This document shows positions 1-7,115 of a stretch of 64,000 bases of DNA, piece by piece. Position 1 is the first letter of the stretch. The number at the start of each line of letters is the position of its first letter. The notes below the pieces were generated by a model that searched no databases, was not told the DNA's origin, and saw only the letters and a list, made by a program, of their open reading frames with translations. The stretch is taken from assembly GCA_902536385.1 (NCBI GenBank), contig CACAWY010000002.1:1-64000 (forward strand). Reading direction: 5' to 3'. Source of the stretch: an uncultured Pelagibacteraceae bacterium. GTDB taxonomy: Bacteria > Pseudomonadota > Alphaproteobacteria > Pelagibacterales > Pelagibacteraceae. A program made the position numbers and the translations under genes.

Positions 1-1
1 T

Positions 2-217
2 ATAACTACATCTTTGTTCGATAATCGAGTTCTTTACTCTGAGCCAGTTAAATATATTGCAAAGTTAAGAGATTTAAAAACTGATAATAACAATCAATTA
101 CTTAAATGTAAAATGGAAGCTGCTGGTCATGGAGGAATGTCTGGGCGTGACAATGCGATCACGGAATTGGCAGAAGAATATTCTTTTATTTTAAAATCTG
201 CAAAAATTTTGAGATAA
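2..217 (+). CDS. ptrB: Oligopeptidase B (protease II), C-terminal fragment
   Basis: Only the last ~71 codons are inside the window; the reading frame is open back to base 2, so the gene starts upstream. The residues fit the C-terminal end of the S9 prolyl-oligopeptidase family: 'YSEPVKYIAKLRDLKTDNN' matches the segment that follows the catalytic Asp in protease II, and 'AGHGGMSGR' carries the catalytic His. The family cleaves short peptides after basic residues, usually in the cytoplasm or periplasm. The stop codon lies just before a heat-shock promoter, so the following gene is probably transcribed independently. The S9 family is clear; the exact subfamily rests on this short tail. Confidence 0.8.
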   Translation: MTTSLFDNRVLYSEPVKYIAKLRDLKTDNNNQLLKCKMEAAGHGGMSGRDNAITELAEEYSFILKSAKILR

Positions 218-221
218 AAAT

Positions 222-249
222 CTTGAAAAAATAAAAATAATTCCCATAT
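222..249 (+). promoter_or_regulatory. Sigma-32 (RpoH) heat-shock promoter of hsp20
   Basis: CTTGAAA at 222-228 and CCCATAT at 243-249 are separated by 14 bases. This matches the E. coli RpoH consensus (CTTGAAA, 11-16 bases, CCCATnT) at every defined position. The predicted transcription start is about base 256-257, roughly 50 bases before the hsp20 start codon. That RpoH drives this gene is inferred from the sequence and from the usual regulation of small heat-shock genes. Confidence 0.85.
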
Positions 250-256
250 CAGTATT

Positions 257-306
257 GTCGGTTGCCAAATGGGACTGACATTAACCTTGCTAACAAAGGA
301 GGATAT
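257..306 (+). promoter_or_regulatory. ROSE-like RNA thermometer in the hsp20 leader
   Basis: The predicted 5' UTR folds into two hairpins. Hairpin I pairs 257-263 with 273-279 and 265-266 with 271-272 around an AAAU loop, leaving G264 bulged. Hairpin II pairs CCTTGCT (285-291) with the Shine-Dalgarno stretch AAGGAGG (296-302) across a short AACA-containing loop. A TTGCT element opposite the SD, with a G-G or bulged G inside an imperfect stem, is the hallmark of ROSE thermometers of alphaproteobacterial and enterobacterial small heat-shock genes. This leader is shorter than classical ROSE elements. Melting on heating would free the SD. Confidence 0.65.
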
Positions 307-750
307 ATGACAAGTAAGGATCTATCGATCTTTAATTCACTAAGACCTTTTAGTATTGGATTCGATGACATGTTTGATCAATTCGAGTCTATGCTAGGGA
401 ATGGCAGTCTTGCTGTACAAAGTAATTACCCGCCATACAACATCCGAAAAGCAGGCAAAGACAAGTATGCTATTGAAGTAGCAGTTGCTGGTTTTAACAA
501 GGATGATGTTGAAGTTGAATATGAAGATAATCTTTTAACTATAAAAACAAAAGACGTTAAAAGAACTGAAGAAAAAGAAGGTGATGAAGTTATTCATCGA
601 GGAATATCTCAAAGATCTTTTGCTAGATCATTTACAATCGCAGATGATGTAAAAGTAAATGGTGCTGAATTAAAAGATGGTTTGCTAACTATTTCTTGTG
701 AAAAAATTATCCCTGAAATGAAAAAAAAAAGACTTATTGAAATAAAATAA
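307..750 (+). CDS. ibpA: Small heat-shock protein, Hsp20/IbpA family
   Basis: A 147-residue alpha-crystallin-domain chaperone that binds unfolding proteins without ATP and holds them for refolding by DnaK/ClpB. The ACD spans roughly residues 37-130 and includes 'IEVAVAGFNKDDVEVEYED' and the conserved G-L-L of 'LKDGLLTISCEK'. An IbpA-type N-terminus ('LRPFSIGFDDMFDQFE') precedes it. The start chosen is ATG 307, because AAGGAGG sits 4-10 bases upstream and residues encoded from 262 are leader sequence. It has its own sigma-32 promoter and a thermometer-like leader, and is followed by a strong bidirectional terminator. Single-gene transcription unit. Confidence 0.93.
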   Translation: MTSKDLSIFNSLRPFSIGFDDMFDQFESMLGNGSLAVQSNYPPYNIRKAGKDKYAIEVAVAGFNKDDVEVEYEDNLLTIKTKDVKRTEEKEGDEVIHRGISQRSFARSFTIADDVKVNGAELKDGLLTISCEKIIPEMKKKRLIEIK

Positions 751-760
751 GTTTACCTTA

Positions 761-783
761 CTTGCGGAGTTTAACTCCGCAGG
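761..783. terminator. Bidirectional hairpin terminator between hsp20 and a lipoprotein gene
   Basis: TGCGGAGT (763-770) and ACTCCGCA (774-781) form an 8-bp G+C-rich stem with a TTA loop, extendable by C761-G783 and T762-G782. It sits between two convergent genes, 10 bases after the hsp20 stop and a few bases before the end of the minus-strand gene. It has no long U tract on either side, but the position and strength of the stem make a shared terminator likely. Confidence 0.7.
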
Positions 784-786
784 TAA

Positions 787-1092
787 TTAAAAACAGTTTT
801 TACTACTAAAACCAACAACAATATTTCTTGGATTTACCTCAAACTTTCGCTCACACTTAATCTTATATTTCTCAGTAATATAAACGTAATTTCTATTTCT
901 TGTTTTTAAAAACTCAACTTTGTCTGGTTGACCATAAAAATTTTTAAGATCTTTTTCAGATTTATTTAACCATTTACTTAATTCCTGTTTCTCTTTATCA
1001 GTCGTATCCTCTATTTTTTTAGATACAGTTTGACAACCACTTATCGAAATTAATAATAATGTGTATAAAATTGCAAAAAATAATTTTTTCAT
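787..1092 (-). CDS. Small predicted lipoprotein, function unknown
   Basis: 101 residues. The N-terminus is a lipoprotein signal peptide: KK, a hydrophobic core and the lipobox 'ISGC' with the acylated Cys at about residue 20. The mature part is lysine-rich, with a predicted helix ('IEDTTDKEKQELSKWL'), the segment 'NFYGQPDKVEFLKTRNRNYVYI' and a C-terminal stretch with two cysteines ('IKCERKFEV...SKNCF'). The G-x-P-D-x-v pattern loosely resembles the SmpA/OmlA (BamE-like) fold, which also follows a lipobox, but similarity is too weak to name it. Convergent with hsp20 and divergent from the purine permease. Confidence 0.75.
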   Translation of the reverse strand: MKKLFFAILYTLLLISISGCQTVSKKIEDTTDKEKQELSKWLNKSEKDLKNFYGQPDKVEFLKTRNRNYVYITEKYKIKCERKFEVNPRNIVVGFSSKNCF

Positions 1093-1150
1093 TTTTACCC
1101 TTATTTTATAACGAAAAGTTATAAACAGATATATTTACTGTGGGTTGAAT

Positions 1151-1173
1151 CTAATCAGCTATGTCTGATTTAG
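1151..1173 (+). other. Hairpin in the leader of the purine permease gene
   Basis: CTAATCAG (1151-1158) and CTGATTTAG (1165-1173) can pair with one bulged T around a CTATGT loop. It lies ~55 bases before the permease start codon in a 135-base gap between divergent genes. It could be an operator for a dimeric regulator or part of a structured leader. I do not see the conserved core of the purine riboswitch here. Confidence 0.4.
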
Positions 1174-1227
1174 TTAAGATTTTGTTACGTATATAGAGTA
1201 ATAAACTCATAACGGAGGTTTAATTAT

Positions 1228-2538
1228 ATGATGGAAAAATATTTTGAGTACAGAAAAAACAAAACAAATTTTAGAACTGAAGTAATCGCCGGTGTGACAA
1301 CTTTCCTAACAATGGCTTATATCATGTTCTTAAATCCTTTTATCCTCTCTGGTGAATTCGCTGGAACAGAAAAAGGTTTTTTTGACTTTGGAGCAGTATT
1401 CACTGCAACAATTTTAGCAAGTGCTTTAGCCTGCTTTATAATGGCCCTGAGGGGTAAAACTTGGCCTGTGGGATTAGCGCCTGGAATGGGAATCAATGCA
1501 TTTGTTGCTTACGGGGTGGTTGCAGGAATGGGTTACACGCCTCAAGCAGCTTTAGGAGCTGTTCTCGTGGCAGGTGTAATCTTCTTAGCAATTTCATTAA
1601 CGCCATTGAGAGCTTGGTTAATAAATTCGATTCCAAAAAGCTTGAAACTTGGGATTGGCGCAGGAATAGGTTTGTTCTTAGCAATTATTGGACTGGAAAT
1701 AATGGGAATAACTGCAGATCATCCAGTAACGTTGGTTACATTAGGTGATATTAAAAATCCTTTAGTGCTTTTAGCATGTGCAACTTTTGTATTCATGATT
1801 GTTTTAGAGAAAATGAAAGTTAGAGGAAATATTATAATTGGTATTTTGCTCTTTAGTATCATTGCATGGGTATCTGGTTTAGCTAAATTTAATGGTGTTG
1901 TAGGATCAATCCCCCCAATGACTTATTTGTTTGAGTTTGATCTTAAAGCGGCGCTTAGCGCTGGTATGGCTTCTATAGTCTTTACTTTATTGTTCATTGA
2001 CTTTTTTGATACAGCAGGAACACTTACTTCTGTAGCTAATGTTGCTGGAAAAGTTGACAAAAAAGGGAGAGTGCAAGATATTGATAAAGCAATGTTATCA
2101 GATAGTGTTGGTACAGTTGCAGGAGCTATGATGGGTACAACAACTGTTACAAGTTATGTTGAGTCAGGTTCTGGTGTAAAAGCTGGTGGAAGAACAGGAA
2201 TGACTTCTTTAGTCATTGGTGTATTATTCTTAGGTTGTTTATTTTTTGCACCTCTAGCTACAAGTCTGCCAAAAGAAATAGATGGGGCAGCCTTGTTATA
2301 CGTTTCAATCTTATTTGTTAGAAACATCACAGACATAGAATGGAACGATATAGCAGAGTCTGGTCCTGCAGTGTTAGCTATGTTGGTCATGCCATTGACA
2401 TACTCTATTTCAAATGGAATTGCTTTAGCTTTCATCGCTTACGCATTAATCAGAATTTTTACTGGTAAATTTGGTAAAACTTCTCCAGCAATCTGGGTAA
2501 TTGCAGTTTTAAGCGTATTAAGTTTTTATGTAGGTTAA
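1228..2538 (+). CDS. NCS2 family purine permease (AzgA/PbuG/GhxP-like)
   Basis: 436 residues and about 12-14 hydrophobic segments; an inner-membrane proton symporter for nucleobases. The N-terminus 'RTEVIAGVTTFLTMAYIMFLNP' and the segments 'GLAPGMGINAFVAYG' and 'DFFDTAGTLTSVANVAGK' are characteristic of the AzgA branch, whose members carry adenine, guanine or hypoxanthine; substrate choice cannot be read from sequence. GGAGG at 1214-1218 supports ATG 1228 (the second codon is also ATG). It converges on a purine phosphoribosyltransferase gene, so uptake and conversion to nucleotide are genetically adjacent: import, then salvage with PRPP. A strong hairpin terminator separates the two. Confidence 0.92.
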   Translation: MMEKYFEYRKNKTNFRTEVIAGVTTFLTMAYIMFLNPFILSGEFAGTEKGFFDFGAVFTATILASALACFIMALRGKTWPVGLAPGMGINAFVAYGVVAGMGYTPQAALGAVLVAGVIFLAISLTPLRAWLINSIPKSLKLGIGAGIGLFLAIIGLEIMGITADHPVTLVTLGDIKNPLVLLACATFVFMIVLEKMKVRGNIIIGILLFSIIAWVSGLAKFNGVVGSIPPMTYLFEFDLKAALSAGMASIVFTLLFIDFFDTAGTLTSVANVAGKVDKKGRVQDIDKAMLSDSVGTVAGAMMGTTTVTSYVESGSGVKAGGRTGMTSLVIGVLFLGCLFFAPLATSLPKEIDGAALLYVSILFVRNITDIEWNDIAESGPAVLAMLVMPLTYSISNGIALAFIAYALIRIFTGKFGKTSPAIWVIAVLSVLSFYVG

Positions 2539-2545
2539 AAATTCT

Positions 2546-2567
2546 AGGGCCAGTTAATTCTGGCCCT
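2546..2567. terminator. Bidirectional hairpin terminator
   Basis: AGGGCCAG (2546-2553) and CTGGCCCT (2560-2567) form a perfect 8-bp stem around TTAATT, followed on the plus strand by TAATTCTTTAATT. It lies between the convergent purine permease and phosphoribosyltransferase genes and can serve both. Confidence 0.8.
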
Positions 2568-2574
2568 TAATTCT

Positions 2575-3102
2575 TTAATTCATTTGATGTTTCTTTATTA
2601 AATCTTCAACTTTTATCTCTTCATAATGCTCGAAAGGCTGAACAATCCATGGGTTACTTTCTAACCTTTCCGCACAAAAATCAGGTTCAAAGGTTGAATC
2701 TTTTTTCTTCCATAAAACAGCTGTTTTAATTTCTTTTATATTTCCTTTTAGCGGTGGATATTTTTTTAACCAATCAATACTTTTATTTAATGTAACCCCA
2801 GTATCAGATAAATCATCGCAAAGTAGAATGTTGCCTTTCATCTCTTGAACTGTTGAACTCATTTCCCTAGAAAAAACTAAATCTCCTTGTTGATCTTCAA
2901 CACCTTCGCCAGAATAAGATTCTACGGCTAAATAAGCACATTTTAATTTGAAGACACGGCTTAATACATCAATGATTGGAGCAGCACCTCTCATAATTCC
3001 AATTAGCAGATTGGGTTTAAAACCACTTTTATAAACTTGTATTGCTAGTTTTTCTACGATTTGATTGTACTCTTTCCAATCAATGATAAGTTTATCTGCC
3101 AT
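2575..3102 (-). CDS. Xanthine/guanine-type phosphoribosyltransferase
   Basis: 175 residues, type I PRTase fold. The PRPP-binding motif is 'ILLCDDLSDTGVTL' (two acidic residues, then D-T-G-x-T), and 'LIGIMRGAAPIIDVLSR' is the PPi-binding loop. It transfers the phosphoribosyl group from PRPP to a 6-oxopurine to make the nucleotide. Overall layout resembles the Gpt/HpcT-like enzymes found in alphaproteobacteria and archaea; base preference (xanthine, guanine or hypoxanthine) is inferred from that resemblance and from the purine permease next door. It is divergent from the DUF1330 gene, with 33 bases between them. Confidence 0.85.
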   Translation of the reverse strand: MADKLIIDWKEYNQIVEKLAIQVYKSGFKPNLLIGIMRGAAPIIDVLSRVFKLKCAYLAVESYSGEGVEDQQGDLVFSREMSSTVQEMKGNILLCDDLSDTGVTLNKSIDWLKKYPPLKGNIKEIKTAVLWKKKDSTFEPDFCAERLESNPWIVQPFEHYEEIKVEDLIKKHQMN

Positions 3103-3135
3103 GAAGAAAGCTAAATTATTTTTAAGGAGTTGTAA

Positions 3136-3423
3136 ATGAAAGGTTATGTAGTTTGTGTTTATAAAAATATAACTAATGAAGAAAAGTTAAAAGAATATGC
3201 AATTAGAGCTAGAGCAGCAGTTGAAAAGTTTAAGGGAAAATTTTTAATTAGAGGTGGAAGATCAACATCGAATGAAGGTGAAAAGTCTCCAAGAACAGTA
3301 GTAATTGAATTTCCGTCCTATGATGAGGCTAATAAATTTTATAAGTCAGAAGAATATCAAGATGCACATTCTGTTCTTAAGGGCTACGCAGAACGTCAGC
3401 ATCAGATAATTGAGGGTGCTTAA
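3136..3423 (+). CDS. DUF1330 family protein
   Basis: 95 residues, the usual length of this dimeric alpha-beta (ferredoxin-like) family. Typical features are 'KEYAIRARAAVEKFKGKFLIRGG' and 'VVIEFPSYDEANKFYKSEEYQD'. AAGGAG at 3124-3129 precedes ATG 3136. The biochemical role of the family is not established. Its 3' end overlaps the end of the convergent glycosylase gene by four bases. Confidence 0.85.
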   Translation: MKGYVVCVYKNITNEEKLKEYAIRARAAVEKFKGKFLIRGGRSTSNEGEKSPRTVVIEFPSYDEANKFYKSEEYQDAHSVLKGYAERQHQIIEGA

Positions 3424-4061
3424 TACTGAATTGCAGTTGTGTCGATACTTCTCCATAAGAACATGGTAGCTACAGAGCAATAAGGTGAGAATTTTTTACC
3501 AAGATTTTTTGTAAATTTAACTGGCGGTAGATAATTTTTTTTATAATTCTTACTAATTGCTCTTAGTAAACCGATATCTAAAGTTTTTTTCTTATCATAA
3601 GTTGGCCAAATATTCGGTCTGTTCAAAGTAAAAATTAGTATCATCATTCCACTCCACATAGCAATTTGTCTTAAAGACGATAAATAAGTAATTGCGTCTT
3701 CATCATTCATTTTTTTTAGTAGTGCAGGATTAAATTCTTTTGTGATCATTTTTTTTGAAATATCTTTTATACCTAATGCTTTCATTCTACTTAAGCCACA
3801 TCTTCTCAAACTAGCAAATGATAACTTATTTATTATTTTGGGATTAATTTTACCCTTACATTTTGTCTTTAGTCTATTAAAGATAGCGTCTGCACTTTTT
3901 GTAGAAACTTGTTGACCACATACAGCTTTAACTAAAGAATAAAAAATATCTCTTCTTGTAGTTAATGTCACATCTTTATAAGTTAGAATTAATTTTTTCA
4001 TAACTTTATCTTTTTTTGATAAGTATTTTTTAGCCTTGTTCCAATAACTAGGCTTACTCAT
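3420..4061 (-). CDS. HhH-GPD DNA glycosylase (AlkA-like) with altered core motifs
   Basis: 213 residues. The family is recognisable from 'FYSLVKAVCGQQVSTKSADAIFNRL' (N-terminal helices of AlkA/Mag type enzymes) and 'PYCSVATMFLWRSID' near the C-terminus. Such enzymes excise alkylated bases such as 3-methyladenine. The helix-hairpin-helix, normally near 'IKGIGPWTAEM', reads 'LRQIAMWSGMM' (residues 130-140), so the two loop glycines are gone. The segment that should run straight from 'IWPT' to 'DIGLL' carries extra residues 'YDKKKTL' before a candidate catalytic Asp. It may be catalytically weak. The start overlaps the EamA gene stop by 4 bases (ATGA), suggesting co-transcription. Confidence 0.75.
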   Translation of the reverse strand: MSKPSYWNKAKKYLSKKDKVMKKLILTYKDVTLTTRRDIFYSLVKAVCGQQVSTKSADAIFNRLKTKCKGKINPKIINKLSFASLRRCGLSRMKALGIKDISKKMITKEFNPALLKKMNDEDAITYLSSLRQIAMWSGMMILIFTLNRPNIWPTYDKKKTLDIGLLRAISKNYKKNYLPPVKFTKNLGKKFSPYCSVATMFLWRSIDTTAIQY

Positions 4062-4939
4062 GCTCTAGGATTAATTATTTGTTTTTTAAGTTGAGACTCT
4101 CTTACAAATATTATTAATGAACTTGCAATGACTAATAGCGCACCAAATAACGTTAAAATCTTAGGAACTTCACTCCAAATTAAAAATCCAAATACGATTG
4201 CAAACACAAGGCTTAAATATTTAATTGGTGTAACTAATGATGCCTCAGCTAGTCTATAACTTTGTGTTAAAAGAAGATTTGCTATACTTCCACATAAGCC
4301 CATGATTGTAAAAATGATAAAATCTATTAATGTTGGCATTTTCCACTCCACAAAGAATATCGTTCCAAGACCAATTAAAGTACAAAGAAAAGTAAAATAA
4401 AATGCAATTGTATAGTTAGGTTCAGTTTTTGATAAAGATCTTACACTAATTGCGACGCACGCAAAGAAAATACAAAATATTATTGGAGTAATGTAGAAAT
4501 AATTTAAATCTATAAAAGCGGGCTGTACTATTAATAACATTCCAATAAAACCTAAAAACACAGCTGACCATCTTTTAATTCCCACTTTCTCAGACAAGAA
4601 AAAAATTGAAGCTACAGTAACGAATATTGGTCCTCCAAAAGTTAAAGACACTACATCGGCCAATGGTAACTCTCTTAAACCTATAAATAATGCTATGATT
4701 GCTGCTGCTCCTGAAATAGCACGGAACGCATGAAGGCCAGGTCTAGATGTTTTGTAAAAACTAAACAATTTATCTCTTGGTATAATAAAAAAAATTGGAA
4801 TAAAACCTATGAAGAACCTTAAAAATAAAACTTGTCCAACTGGATAATAATCAAGCCATTTCACGCAGATATCCATAATTGAAAAGCAGATTACGCTTCC
4901 TACCATGTACAATACGCCTATTTGATTTTGTGTTAACAA
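4058..4939 (-). CDS. EamA/DMT family transporter
   Basis: 293 residues and ten predicted membrane helices arranged as two EamA repeats (about residues 8-140 and 150-285). The 'GLRELPLADVVSLTFGGPIFV' and 'LLLTQSYRLAEASLVTPIKYLSLVFAIVFGFLIWSE' regions are typical of the inner-membrane drug/metabolite transporter superfamily related to RhaT/RarD/YdcZ. Exporters of amino acids or metabolites are common in this family, but the substrate is not visible. It is the first gene of a two-gene unit with the glycosylase, and is divergent from msrA with a 39-base gap. Confidence 0.88.
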   Translation of the reverse strand: MLTQNQIGVLYMVGSVICFSIMDICVKWLDYYPVGQVLFLRFFIGFIPIFFIIPRDKLFSFYKTSRPGLHAFRAISGAAAIIALFIGLRELPLADVVSLTFGGPIFVTVASIFFLSEKVGIKRWSAVFLGFIGMLLIVQPAFIDLNYFYITPIIFCIFFACVAISVRSLSKTEPNYTIAFYFTFLCTLIGLGTIFFVEWKMPTLIDFIIFTIMGLCGSIANLLLTQSYRLAEASLVTPIKYLSLVFAIVFGFLIWSEVPKILTLFGALLVIASSLIIFVRESQLKKQIINPRA

Positions 4940-4978
4940 TTTACTATCCTTTCAACTTCAAAATATATTAAATAACTT

Positions 4979-5425
4979 ATGCAGAAATGTACACTCGCAC
5001 TTGGCTGTTTTTGGAAACCTGAGGAAAACTTCAAAAATAAACCTGGAATATTAGAAACTGAAGTAGGTTATGCAGGAGGTAATAGTGAGCAAACAACTTA
5101 TGAGGATGTATGTACTGGTAAAACTGGACATGCTGAAGTTGTAAGGCTTACTTTTGATGAAAATATAATCTCATTTAAAAAAATATTAGATTTGTTTTTC
5201 AAAATGCACGATTCAACACAAAAAGATATGCAATATCCAGATGTTGGTACTCAATATAGAAGTGAGATTTTTTATGAGACTGAAAAACAAAAAAAAGAAG
5301 CATCTGAGATTCTAAATCAGTTTAATAAAAAATTAGACGGAAAAATTCAAACCAATATCTCTGCTATCAAGAACTATTGTAAAGCAGAGGAATATCATCA
5401 AAAATATATTGAAAAAAATAGATAA
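4979..5425 (+). CDS. msrA: Peptide-methionine (S)-S-oxide reductase A
   Basis: 148 residues. Reduces methionine-S-sulfoxide in proteins and free methionine. The catalytic motif 'GCFW' occurs at residues 9-12, and 'EVGYAGG', 'YEDVCTGKTGHAEVV', 'FFKMHDSTQKDMQYPDVGTQYRS' and 'AEEYHQKYIEK' follow the family in order. The usual 'GVE' after GCFW is 'KPEENF'. There is no C-terminal resolving Cys after 'YHQKY'; Cys 130s in 'NYCKAEEYHQ' is the only late cysteine. First gene of a tight run with a sulfurtransferase and an RND pump: stop and next start overlap by one base (TAATG). Confidence 0.93.
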   Translation: MQKCTLALGCFWKPEENFKNKPGILETEVGYAGGNSEQTTYEDVCTGKTGHAEVVRLTFDENIISFKKILDLFFKMHDSTQKDMQYPDVGTQYRSEIFYETEKQKKEASEILNQFNKKLDGKIQTNISAIKNYCKAEEYHQKYIEKNR

Positions 5426-6246
5426 TGAAACAACTAGTATCAACAGAGTGGTTGGGTAAAAATTTAGATAATGTAAAAATTTTAGATGCTAGCTGGCATC
5501 TTCCAAATGCTAATAGAAATTCTCTTGAGGAGTTTGAAATTGAGCACATTGTAAATTCTATTTTTTTTGACATAGATAAAAATTCTAATCAAAAAACAAA
5601 TCTTCCACATATGCTTCCTTATAAAGAAGATTGGGAGATGATTGTTTCAACGTTAGGAATTTCTAATTCAGATCATGTAATTGTATATGACAACTCAGAT
5701 GTTTTTAGTTCATGTAGAGTTTGGTACACATTTTTATATTTTGGTCACGACTCTAACCTTGTCTCCGTACTTGATGGTGGTTATAAAAAATGGATAAAAG
5801 AAAAACGGCCAATAACTAATCAGAAAATTAATGTTGAAAAAACTAAATATCTTTCAAATGAAAATACATCTCTTGTAATTAATAAAGATGAAGTAAACAA
5901 AAATATTATGGATAAAAAATTTCAATTACTTGATGCTAGAGGAAAAGAAAGATTTTTAGGTTTACAACCTGAACCTCGTAAAGAGTTGAGAAGTGGAAAT
6001 ATTAAAGGATCAATAAATCTCCCTTTCCAAGAACTTTTAAAAGAGGATAGAACTTTTAAAAAAAAAGATGAATTAATTGAAATTTTTAAAATAAATAAAG
6101 TATCAATTCAAAAAGAAATGGCCTTTACATGTGGTTCTGGGGTTACTGCGTGTATTTTAGGTCTAGCTAATTCTATTATAAGTGGTAAAAAACCTGTTAT
6201 CTATGACGGCTCTTGGGCTGAATACGGATTAGATAAAAAAATATGA
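5425..6246 (+). CDS. sseA: Rhodanese-type sulfurtransferase (3-mercaptopyruvate/thiosulfate)
   Basis: 273 residues with tandem rhodanese domains. The N-terminal inactive domain contains 'VIVYDNSDVFSSCRVWYTFLYFGH'; the C-terminal active domain has 'LLDARGKERFLG' and the catalytic loop 'CGSGVTA'. That loop (C-G-S-G-V-T/S-A) is typical of 3-mercaptopyruvate sulfurtransferases. The enzyme moves sulfane sulfur to thiols or cyanide. It overlaps msrA by one base and the membrane-fusion gene by four, so it probably shares their transcript; a common theme of thiol or oxidative stress is an inference. Confidence 0.9.
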   Translation: MKQLVSTEWLGKNLDNVKILDASWHLPNANRNSLEEFEIEHIVNSIFFDIDKNSNQKTNLPHMLPYKEDWEMIVSTLGISNSDHVIVYDNSDVFSSCRVWYTFLYFGHDSNLVSVLDGGYKKWIKEKRPITNQKINVEKTKYLSNENTSLVINKDEVNKNIMDKKFQLLDARGKERFLGLQPEPRKELRSGNIKGSINLPFQELLKEDRTFKKKDELIEIFKINKVSIQKEMAFTCGSGVTACILGLANSIISGKKPVIYDGSWAEYGLDKKI

Positions 6247-7115
6247 CAACTTCTTCAAAAATTAAAACTCTTCTGATTTTTTTTTTCATAGTTATTTTTG
6301 CAATAATAGCGGCTAGACATTTCATAGGTCTTCATTTTAAAAAAAAATTTAGCGTAAGACCTGCACCGGGAGTAATCGTTTCAACCGTTGAAAAATCTCT
6401 TTTTTATAAAAGCATTGAGACTTTTGGTACAGCAATTGCTCAAAATTCAAAGGCTTACAGGGTGCAATCAAGTGAGATTAATGGAAAAATAAACCTCGAA
6501 AATAGATTTGTAAAAAAAGGTGAAACTATACTTTCTTTAAAAGACGGAGGGAACCTAATCGCAGATTTTTCTGGTAAAGTGGGGAAGAGAGAAATTGCTC
6601 AGGGTGTTTTGGGTTCTGAAAGTTTGATAATAACATTGGATGATCTTAAAAAAATAGTAATAGACATCAAGGTACCCGAAAATTATGTGAGTGTGCTTAA
6701 AACAGGACTAAAAGCTGAGGTTACTAGCTCTGCTTATAAAAAAACTTTCAAAGGGAAAATAGAAGCAATAAGTTCACGTATTGACCCATCTACTAGATCT
6801 ATACTTTCAAGAATTATAGTTGATAATTCAAATTTTGAAATCATTCCAGGCCAGTTAATGACTGTGAAAATTATCTACGATGAAAAGGATCAAATCGGTG
6901 TTCCAGAAAGCGCTGTCACAATTCAGGGGAACACAGCTTTTGTCTACATTGTAAATGATAATAAAGCAGAAAAAAAGAATATTGAAATTGGTAAAAGAAA
7001 CTTTGGTAAAGTCTCAGTGATATCTGGATTGAATGAGGGTGATATTGTTATTAGTGAAGGTGTTTCTAAAGTACGAGATAATGGTAAAATTAAAATTATT
7101 ACATCTGCTCAATAA
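6243..7115 (+). CDS. RND efflux periplasmic adaptor (HlyD/membrane fusion protein), short form
   Basis: 290 residues with one N-terminal membrane anchor (about residues 8-26). The biotinyl-lipoyl-like and beta-barrel regions are visible ('VKKGETILSLKDGGNLIADFSGKVGKREIAQG', 'VIDIKVPENYVSVLKTGLKAEVT', 'SRIDPSTRSILSRIIVDN', 'PGQLMTVKI', 'VPESAVTIQGNTAFVYIV'). The alpha-helical coiled-coil hairpin that normally splits the lipoyl domain and contacts TolC is essentially absent: the two lipoyl halves are joined by a short linker. It ends exactly where the RND pump begins. Confidence 0.88.
   Translation: MTTSSKIKTLLIFFFIVIFAIIAARHFIGLHFKKKFSVRPAPGVIVSTVEKSLFYKSIETFGTAIAQNSKAYRVQSSEINGKINLENRFVKKGETILSLKDGGNLIADFSGKVGKREIAQGVLGSESLIITLDDLKKIVIDIKVPENYVSVLKTGLKAEVTSSAYKKTFKGKIEAISSRIDPSTRSILSRIIVDNSNFEIIPGQLMTVKIIYDEKDQIGVPESAVTIQGNTAFVYIVNDNKAEKKNIEIGKRNFGKVSVISGLNEGDIVISEGVSKVRDNGKIKIITSAQ

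Noticed and set aside
242-274. TCCCAT...ATGGGA inverted repeat upstream of hsp20 as part of the RNA thermometer
   Set aside because: Its left arm overlaps the sigma-32 -10 element, so it should not be in the transcript; hairpin 257-279 explains the leader better.
262-306. Extended N-terminus of hsp20 starting at ATG 262
   Set aside because: It would translate through the ROSE-like hairpins and has no SD; ATG 307 has a strong SD and begins the homologous region.
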